64,000 nt of DNA from Arthrobacter crystallopoietes. Its GTDB lineage: Bacteria > Actinomycetota > Actinomycetes > Actinomycetales > Micrococcaceae. The position numbers and the translations under genes are program-made. Each line of letters begins with the position of its first letter. Within the stretch, counting starts at the first letter, position 1. The stretch is taken from contig NZ_CP072014.1 in the NCBI RefSeq assembly GCF_017603825.1, positions 1,612,001 through 1,676,000 on the forward strand, given 5' to 3'. Positions 59,368 to 64,000 of this stretch are shown here, one piece after another. A model generated the notes under the pieces. The model saw only the letters and a program-made list of their open reading frames with translations, was not told where the DNA came from and made no database searches.

Positions 59368-59769
59368 TCAGAGGGCGCCTGCGCCTGCCTCCGCAACGGT
59401 CTGATCCTGCTCGCCGCTGCCGCCGCTGACGCCGATCGCGCCGACTACCTGGCCGTCTCGGCTGAGCGGCACGCCGCCGGCGAAAATCATGATCCGGCCG
59501 TGGTTGCTGGCATGGATGCCGTAAAACTGGTTGCCCGGCTGCGAGTTGTCGCCCAGATCCTTGGTCTGGATGTCGAAGGCACGGGAGGTGAAGGCTTTGT
59601 TGATGGAGATGTCGATGCTGCCCAGCCAGGCGCCGTCCATCCGCACATGGGAGATGAGGTTGCCGCCGGCGTCGACCACGGCGATGTTCATCGGCTGTCC
59701 AATTTCTTCTGCGCGGGCTTCGGCAGCTGCGATGATGCTGCGGGCATCTGCAAGGGTAAGGGTGTTCAT
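59368..59769 (-). CDS. GlcG/HbpS-family heme-degrading-like protein
   Basis: 133 aa. Visible: LTLADARSIIAAAEARAEEIGQPMNIAVVDAGGNLISHVRMDGAW, INKAFTSRAFD and FAGGVPLSRDGQVVGAIGVSGGSGEQDQTVAEAG. These are family hallmarks of GlcG/HbpS. The biochemical role of this small cytoplasmic type is unclear; members bind heme or occur with glycolate, propanediol and aldehyde genes. AGGAG before the ATG. It is upstream of fdhA and ligM on the same strand with an 85-bp gap. Confidence 0.87.
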   Translation of the reverse strand: MNTLTLADARSIIAAAEARAEEIGQPMNIAVVDAGGNLISHVRMDGAWLGSIDISINKAFTSRAFDIQTKDLGDNSQPGNQFYGIHASNHGRIMIFAGGVPLSRDGQVVGAIGVSGGSGEQDQTVAEAGAGAL

Positions 59770-59873
59770 TTTTGTCTCCTAGCGCTGGTTCCGCCGGCAT
59801 GGGACGGCTCGACTCGGTACTGGCGCGGCTCAGCACCAGTGTAAGGATGCGGCGGGTACGCCCCACGCTAGTC

Positions 59874-59882
59874 CTCTTGACA
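59874..59882 (+). promoter_or_regulatory. third copy of the CTCTTGACA element
   Basis: CTCTTGACAGGT (59874-59885) repeats the 12 bases at the -35 region of the leftward betaine promoter. No gene lies downstream on the plus strand, so it may be a protein-binding site of the glcG-fdhA-ligM region. Confidence 0.25.
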
Positions 59883-59902
59883 GGTGGTGACTAGGGACAA
59901 AA

Positions 59903-59938
59903 AACGGGGCCGCGCAGCTCATGCCGCGCAGCCCCGTT
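59903..59938 (-). terminator. rho-independent terminator after the M23 peptidase gene
   Basis: Outer arms AACGGGGC (59903-59910) and GCCCCGTT (59931-59938) with further GCGC pairing inside. The minus strand continues into a T6 run. Confidence 0.8.
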
Positions 59939-59975
59939 GGGTCTGGCCGTGGATCCGCCGAGGCGGATGTTGTGG

Positions 59976-60761
59976 CTAGAAGTACTTGGCCGGGTCTACT
60001 TCCTTGCCGTCGACGACGACCTCGAAGTGCAGGTGGCAACCGGTGGAATTGCCACTTGTGCCCAGATCGGCGATGGAATCGCCGGCGGACACCTGCTGGC
60101 CCTTGTTGATGCCGATGCTCTGCAGGTGATTGTAGGTGGTCTTCATGCCGTCGCCGTGCTCAATGACAATACGGTTGCCGTAGCCGACGGCGCTGGAGGA
60201 GGCCTCTACGACCTTGCCTGCTGCAGCAGCCTTGACATCGGTACCGCAAGCGAGGGCGTAATCGGAGCCGTTGTGGAACTCGCCGGCTGCCCCGGTGACA
60301 GGGTTGATCCGGTAGCCGAAGCCCGAGGACTCATTCAGATCGGCGACTGGGGCGGCCAGTCCGCTGGCGGTGGTCTTCTTCGCAGCATCGGCCTTTTCAG
60401 CCGACGCAGCCTTGACTTCGGTCTTCGGCTCAGCCTTCTGCTTGGGGGCAGCCTTGCTGGTTACCTCGATGCGCTCGAACTTCATCTCGCTGTCCTGGGC
60501 CGCCGTCACCGGGGCCGAAGAGGTGCTGGCGGCGCTGACGGTACTCAGGTCCTCGTTACCGGAGACCGCTTGGGCGGTGGGGACGGCGGCCAAGGCAATG
60601 ATGCCGGTGGCAGCCAAGGCCAGGCCGGCCTTCTGGGAAGTGCTGGAAAAGCGGCGCTTCGAGGCGCGACGGCGGCCTTCGCTGTCTTGGTTCCGCACGG
60701 CGGTCAGCAGGGAAGTATCTTCGGCGCGACGGCGTCCGCGCACAGGCTTGTTCGTGTGCAA
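59976..60761 (-). CDS. secreted M23-family peptidoglycan endopeptidase
   Basis: 261 aa from TTG 60761, preceded by GAGGACC; an upstream in-frame GTG at 60821 has no ribosome site. A basic N-terminus (RRRASKRRF) is followed by a hydrophobic signal segment (AGLALAATGIIALAAVPTAQA). A Lys/Ala-rich spacer leads to the LytM/M23 domain: FGYRINPVTGAAGEFHNGSDYA with the first zinc ligands, NRIVIEHGDGMKTTYNHLQS, and GCHLHFEVVVDGK with the HxH ligand pair. It cleaves peptidoglycan cross-bridges during wall growth. Its mRNA leader has a c-di-AMP riboswitch. Confidence 0.9.
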   Translation of the reverse strand: MHTNKPVRGRRRAEDTSLLTAVRNQDSEGRRRASKRRFSSTSQKAGLALAATGIIALAAVPTAQAVSGNEDLSTVSAASTSSAPVTAAQDSEMKFERIEVTSKAAPKQKAEPKTEVKAASAEKADAAKKTTASGLAAPVADLNESSGFGYRINPVTGAAGEFHNGSDYALACGTDVKAAAAGKVVEASSSAVGYGNRIVIEHGDGMKTTYNHLQSIGINKGQQVSAGDSIADLGTSGNSTGCHLHFEVVVDGKEVDPAKYF

Positions 60762-60859
60762 AGGGGAGGTCCTCTCATTTGCGCCTGCGAAGTTAGCTGT
60801 CGGATTCGAGAGAGAGTTCACTCGGTTCGGTCAGCGGCAAACAATGTGCCTTCGATATT

Positions 60860-60980
60860 GCTGACAGAACTTCACCCCAAGGCGCCCCAAGCGCCGTGTG
60901 TGGTTCCTCCGCCCCTGTCTGGGAAGAATTGAACGGACTGATCCGCTGACAGGGCTAGGCGTACGGATCAGGCTCTTACC
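60860..60980 (-). ncRNA. c-di-AMP riboswitch (ydaO-yuaA type)
   Basis: In the leader of the M23 gene the minus strand reads GGGGCGGAGGAACCA (60903-60917) and, 22 bp later, TTGGGGTGAA (60871-60880), the two highly conserved blocks of the ydaO class. The flanking ACGCCTAGCCC-type 5' part lies near 60950-60965. In actinobacteria this class typically precedes wall hydrolases and is turned off by c-di-AMP. Boundaries are approximate. Confidence 0.82.
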
Positions 60981-61005
60981 ACTGGTTGCGTAAGAATGCC
61001 TTTCA

Positions 61006-61035
61006 AAAGTATCGTGTCGGCGTGTCTTGTTACAA
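61006..61035 (-). promoter_or_regulatory. promoter of the riboswitch-M23 transcript
   Basis: Minus strand: TTGTAA (61030-61035), 18-bp spacer, TACTTT (61006-61011). Transcription would start near 61000, just before the riboswitch. The stretch 61036-61253 beyond it holds no gene or clear signal that I can see. Confidence 0.5.
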
Positions 61036-61253
61036 ATTCGTTATGCGTGTTTGTGGACACATAAAGCAGTGTGGGTGTAAAAGATGGGTCGATAACACGA
61101 CTCTCGACGCGTCCAATTGAAGGCCGTTTCCATGATGCTGTGGCGCCGTTTCGGCCGCCAGCGTCGTGGTTACAGGCTTGCGCGCACGGATTTCGCCGCA
61201 CGGTCAAACCGAGGTGCGGGCTACCGGTTCCTGGAAGGGTCGTTATTCGTAAT

Positions 61254-62630
61254 CTACGCCGCGCGGTGGTCCCGCGCCCAGGCGTTATAGCCGCCCGCAA
61301 CATCGGCGACGTCGGTATAGCCGAGCGCCTTCAACGCGCTCGCGGCAACGCTGGAGCGCCAGCCGCTGGCGCAGTGCACAACGATGCGCTTGTCTGCCGG
61401 GAGTTCGTCGTGGCGCTGCGGCAGTTCGGCCAGCGGAATGTGCTGGGTTCCGGGAATGGCGCCTTCCTCCCGCTCCCCGGCATTGCGGACATCGAGCACG
61501 ACGGTTTCCGGATCGGCCAGAGTGCTGTCCAATTCATCCGCGGGGACCCGGTCCGTGCTGCCGGCCAGCTGAGGCTTCGCCACGAGCAGGTCGGGAAGAT
61601 TCGGGACGAAGCCGACCACTCTGTCACAACCAATTCGGGCAAGACCTAGTTGGACTTCGGCTTCCTTGCCCGGTTCGGCTACAACGACGATGACATCCCG
61701 GTGGTCGAAGAACATGCCTGCTGTTTCCTCAAAGCGCCCGTTGATGCCGACGTTGATGGAACCTGCCACATGGCCTGCGGCGAACGGGGCCGGCGGCCGC
61801 GCATCAAGAATCCGTGCCCCTGAAGATAGTGCCCGTTCCAGTGCATCCGTCGGCAGGGCTGCGGGGTGCAGCCTGCCGGCCATCACGGGATGCCGGCTGC
61901 GGTTCAGCCTCGCATCGGTGGCAAAGTAGGTCGGGACGGACGGTTGGCCGCTGGTGATCAGGGTCACGAATTCGTCCTCGCTCATCGGCTGGACGGAAGG
62001 GTTCGCGGCCTGCTGCTGACCGATCGTCGATTCGCGCTCGGCCGAGAGGTTTTTGCCGCATGCGCTTCCTGCGGTGTGCGCAGGCAGCAGGCGCACGCTG
62101 CCATCAAGCTTCATCAGGTCATCGTGCACAGAGTGATAGAGCGCGCGGGCAAGTTCCACGGGATCAGCGCCGACAGAAGCGGCAAGGTCGGGCCGGCCCA
62201 CATCGCCAATGAAGAGGGTGTCTCCGGTCAGGGCCGCAAGCGGAGTTTTGTCCGCTGCGCGCTCGCGGACCAGCACAGTGATGGACTCCCAGGTGTGGCC
62301 GGGGGTTTCATGGATCTCCAGTTCGACCTCACCTAGCGAAATCTTTTCCCCGTGGTGCAGTTTGCGGAAGTCGTAGGCGGCTTCCGCCCGGGCGCCGAGC
62401 CCGATCCACGCTCCGGTGGCGGCGGCCAGTTCGAGGTGTCCGGCCACAAAGTCGGCATGGAAGTGCGTGTCGATCACGCCCACAATGGTGAGGTTGTTCC
62501 GGGAAGCGTCGTCCAGATACTGGTCGATGTCCCGTTGTGGATCCACGGCAACAGCATTTCCGGTGCTCTCGTCCCCGATCAAGTAGGAGCTCAATGACAG
62601 TGAACTGAGGTGGTATTGATTCAGGATCAC
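61254..62630 (-). CDS. MBL-fold hydrolase with two rhodanese domains (persulfide dioxygenase-like)
   Basis: 458 aa from GTG 62630 (AGGAGG upstream). The metallo-beta-lactamase domain carries the metal motif THFHADFVAGHL and HETPGHTWESITV, the ETHE1/BlH type. The first rhodanese domain (ILDARPPAPFAAGHVAGSINVG) lacks the catalytic cysteine. The second ends in VVHCASGWRSSVAA with the cysteine intact. The architecture suggests oxidation or transfer of persulfide sulfur. It is divergent from the FMN reductase gene. Confidence 0.9.
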   Translation of the reverse strand: MILNQYHLSSLSLSSYLIGDESTGNAVAVDPQRDIDQYLDDASRNNLTIVGVIDTHFHADFVAGHLELAAATGAWIGLGARAEAAYDFRKLHHGEKISLGEVELEIHETPGHTWESITVLVRERAADKTPLAALTGDTLFIGDVGRPDLAASVGADPVELARALYHSVHDDLMKLDGSVRLLPAHTAGSACGKNLSAERESTIGQQQAANPSVQPMSEDEFVTLITSGQPSVPTYFATDARLNRSRHPVMAGRLHPAALPTDALERALSSGARILDARPPAPFAAGHVAGSINVGINGRFEETAGMFFDHRDVIVVVAEPGKEAEVQLGLARIGCDRVVGFVPNLPDLLVAKPQLAGSTDRVPADELDSTLADPETVVLDVRNAGEREEGAIPGTQHIPLAELPQRHDELPADKRIVVHCASGWRSSVAASALKALGYTDVADVAGGYNAWARDHRAA

Positions 62631-62811
62631 CGGTCCTCCTGGCGGGAGAAGGCCCTTGCCGGGGGTCTTATCGGATGATGGTTATCCCAGTGTGGCACCG
62701 TTTCTGTGCGCGCAACAGAAGCATTTCCGCCGGCAGGAATAATCCGACCGCGCTCTCAGTTGTGGAGATAGATGCAATCGCATGAACAATGAAGACATGA
62801 AGGAGAAACCG

Positions 62812-63435
62812 GTGTCAGAGCGCAAAATCGTGGTGTTGTCCGCAGGGCTGGGCGTACCGTCTTCCAGCCGGCTGTTGGCGGACCAGCTGGCAAAATCCAC
62901 CGCTGACCGGTTCCGGCAAGAAGGGGCCGACGCTTCGGTGAAGACCTACGAACTGCGTGAGTATGCTGTAGATATCGCCAACAACATGGTGGCAGGCTAT
63001 GCCGCGCCCAGACTCCAGGAGCTCATCGATGCTGTCACCGCGGCAGATGCGTTGATCGCCGTCACGCCGGTCTTCAGCGCCTCCTACAGCGGCCTCTTCA
63101 AGTCCTTCTTCGATGTCATCGACAAGGATGCGCTGGCCGGCAAGCCGGTACTCGTTGGCGCGACCGGGGGTACCGCGCGCCATTCACTCGCCCTGGACTA
63201 CGCCATCCGCCCGCTCTTCAGTTACCTGCGGGCACGCACGACCCAGACCGTGGTGTTCGCTGCACCCGAAGACTGGGGTGGCGCGGACGAGGCTGGCGGC
63301 GGCATAGGGCGCCGGGCAGGCCGTGCAGCAGCGGAGCTTGTGGCGCTGGTCCAGGATGTGCCCGCCGAAGAGCAAGGCCGCGGCGGCATCGAGTCAATGA
63401 GTTTCGAAGAAATCCTAGCCAACGTCGGTCGCTGA
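62812..63435 (+). CDS. NADPH-dependent FMN reductase (CE1759-like)
   Basis: 207 aa from GTG 62812, 6 bp after AAGGAG; ATG 62782 is in frame but would place that ribosome site inside the gene. The flavodoxin-like fold shows KIVVLSAGLGVPSSSRLLADQLA, ALIAVTPVFSASYSGLFKSFFDVIDKDALAGKPVLVGATGG and SLALDYAIRPLFSYLRA. It probably supplies reduced FMN to a monooxygenase or reduces quinones. No partner oxygenase is adjacent. Confidence 0.87.
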   Translation: MSERKIVVLSAGLGVPSSSRLLADQLAKSTADRFRQEGADASVKTYELREYAVDIANNMVAGYAAPRLQELIDAVTAADALIAVTPVFSASYSGLFKSFFDVIDKDALAGKPVLVGATGGTARHSLALDYAIRPLFSYLRARTTQTVVFAAPEDWGGADEAGGGIGRRAGRAAAELVALVQDVPAEEQGRGGIESMSFEEILANVGR

Positions 63436-63449
63436 CCTCGGCCTGTCTG

Positions 63450-63875
63450 TCAGTAGCGCTCCGGTTGGTCGCCCAGATTGAAGTGACGGCCGCTGAGCTG
63501 CACTGGCTTGAGCTCAATGTAGAAATCCTTGAGCGTTGGAATCCAGGACTTGAGCCCGAGCTTTTCTGCAGCCTCGATGTCATCGCCGGACTGCAATATC
63601 CGTGCAGTTCCTTTGATTACGACGATCCATGCCTCATCGCTGGTGATCCCGTCCGTTTCAAATAGGACGTTCTCGTTAATGGTGGCTTCAGCCAGCTTGG
63701 TGCCTGGTGCGCTTCGCATCAGCAGCTTGCCCTCGTGAGCGGGGTAGTTGATGGGGAAGATGTCCGTCTCTCCGGCGGCGGTCAGGACAATGCGACCGTG
63801 TTGGCTCTTTTCCAGTAGTTTCCAGGACTGCTCGTCGGTGAGTTCTAGGACCGGTTCATCGTGTTGGAACATCAT
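63450..63875 (-). CDS. pyridoxamine 5'-phosphate oxidase-family (split-barrel) protein
   Basis: 141 aa. The split-barrel flavin/F420-type fold is seen in ELTDEQSWKLLEKSQHGRIVLTAAGETDIFPINYPAHEGKLLMRSAPGTKL, NVLFETDGITSDEAWIVVIKGTARIL and DFYIELKPVQLSGRHF. In actinobacteria such proteins bind FMN, F420 or heme; the ligand cannot be read. Convergent with the FMN reductase gene, 14 bp apart. The last 125 bp of the window, 63876-64000, show no gene. Confidence 0.87.
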   Translation of the reverse strand: MMFQHDEPVLELTDEQSWKLLEKSQHGRIVLTAAGETDIFPINYPAHEGKLLMRSAPGTKLAEATINENVLFETDGITSDEAWIVVIKGTARILQSGDDIEAAEKLGLKSWIPTLKDFYIELKPVQLSGRHFNLGDQPERY

Positions 63876-64000
63876 GCATCCATTCTTCTACGCTGTGTAG
63901 AGAAAAAGGAATGAGTTAGGTGTGTCTTAAAATTGTGGACGCGGTGGAGCGTGCGATGCGGCGGACACCCCATGGTTCGTCTGTTAGTGGGTGAACGACT

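Noticed and set aside
63876-64000. GTG-initiated frame near 63939
   Set aside because: It closes after about 20 codons at a TGA inside the window and has no ribosome site.

Overview
The window is a gene-dense, high-GC actinobacterial chromosome segment. An Arthrobacter-like (Micrococcaceae) host fits best. The dimethylglycine oxidase is close, as I remember it, to the characterised Arthrobacter globiformis enzyme, the pcrA-mscS-sucCD start is ordinary actinobacterial housekeeping, and many genes begin with GTG or TTG and are translationally coupled. No rRNA, tRNA, CRISPR array, prophage or transposase was seen.

Layout. 1-8.2 kb: the 3' part of pcrA (cut by the window edge), an MscS-type channel, sucCD, a zinc alcohol dehydrogenase and rlmN. 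8.2-16.9 kb: a glycine betaine unit. One operon runs leftward (Rieske ferredoxin, BCCT transporter, purU, dimethylglycine oxidase). A divergent one runs rightward (ferredoxin reductase, Rieske oxygenase). 16.8-21.4 kb: two IclR regulators, creatinase and an MHS-family transporter. 21.5-25.3 kb: a yeast-type cytosine deaminase, an NCS1 permease and a PucR regulator. 25.4-34.9 kb: a GntR regulator divergent from glyA-soxBDAG-sdaA-purU. 35-40.8 kb: a TetR/DHA2 efflux pair, a LOG-like protein, a ferritin-VIT1 protein and two DUF202 membrane proteins. 40.8-47.2 kb: an SSS transporter, an XRE-cupin regulator, a glucose-dehydrogenase-like enzyme, an agmatinase-like ureohydrolase and a TPP enzyme. 48-55 kb: a GntR-controlled CUT1 ABC importer with galactonate dehydratase, KDPG/KDPGal aldolase and a KDG-type kinase. 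55-59.8 kb: a Vsr endonuclease, metF, a LigM-type THF-dependent O-demethylase, glutathione-independent formaldehyde dehydrogenase and a GlcG protein. 60-64 kb: an M23 peptidase behind a c-di-AMP riboswitch, a metallo-beta-lactamase/rhodanese protein, an FMN reductase and a PPOX protein.

How it works together. Much of the window is a methylamine and one-carbon economy. Betaine is imported by the BCCT carrier and demethylated to dimethylglycine by the three-component Rieske system, then to sarcosine by dimethylglycine oxidase. Creatine hydrolysis adds sarcosine. SoxBDAG turns sarcosine into glycine and methylene-THF, GlyA condenses these to serine, and SdaA yields pyruvate. Two PurU enzymes, MetF and formaldehyde dehydrogenase manage the C1 units, and LigM feeds methyl groups from methoxy-aromatics into the same folate pool. 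Each catabolic block has its own regulator and, in several cases, a readable promoter and operator.

The least explained items are a regulatory module of about 45 bp repeated upstream of the SSS transporter and the ureohydrolase gene, and the mirror-image divergent promoters of the betaine locus. All functional assignments come from reading translated sequence and family knowledge; no database search was run.
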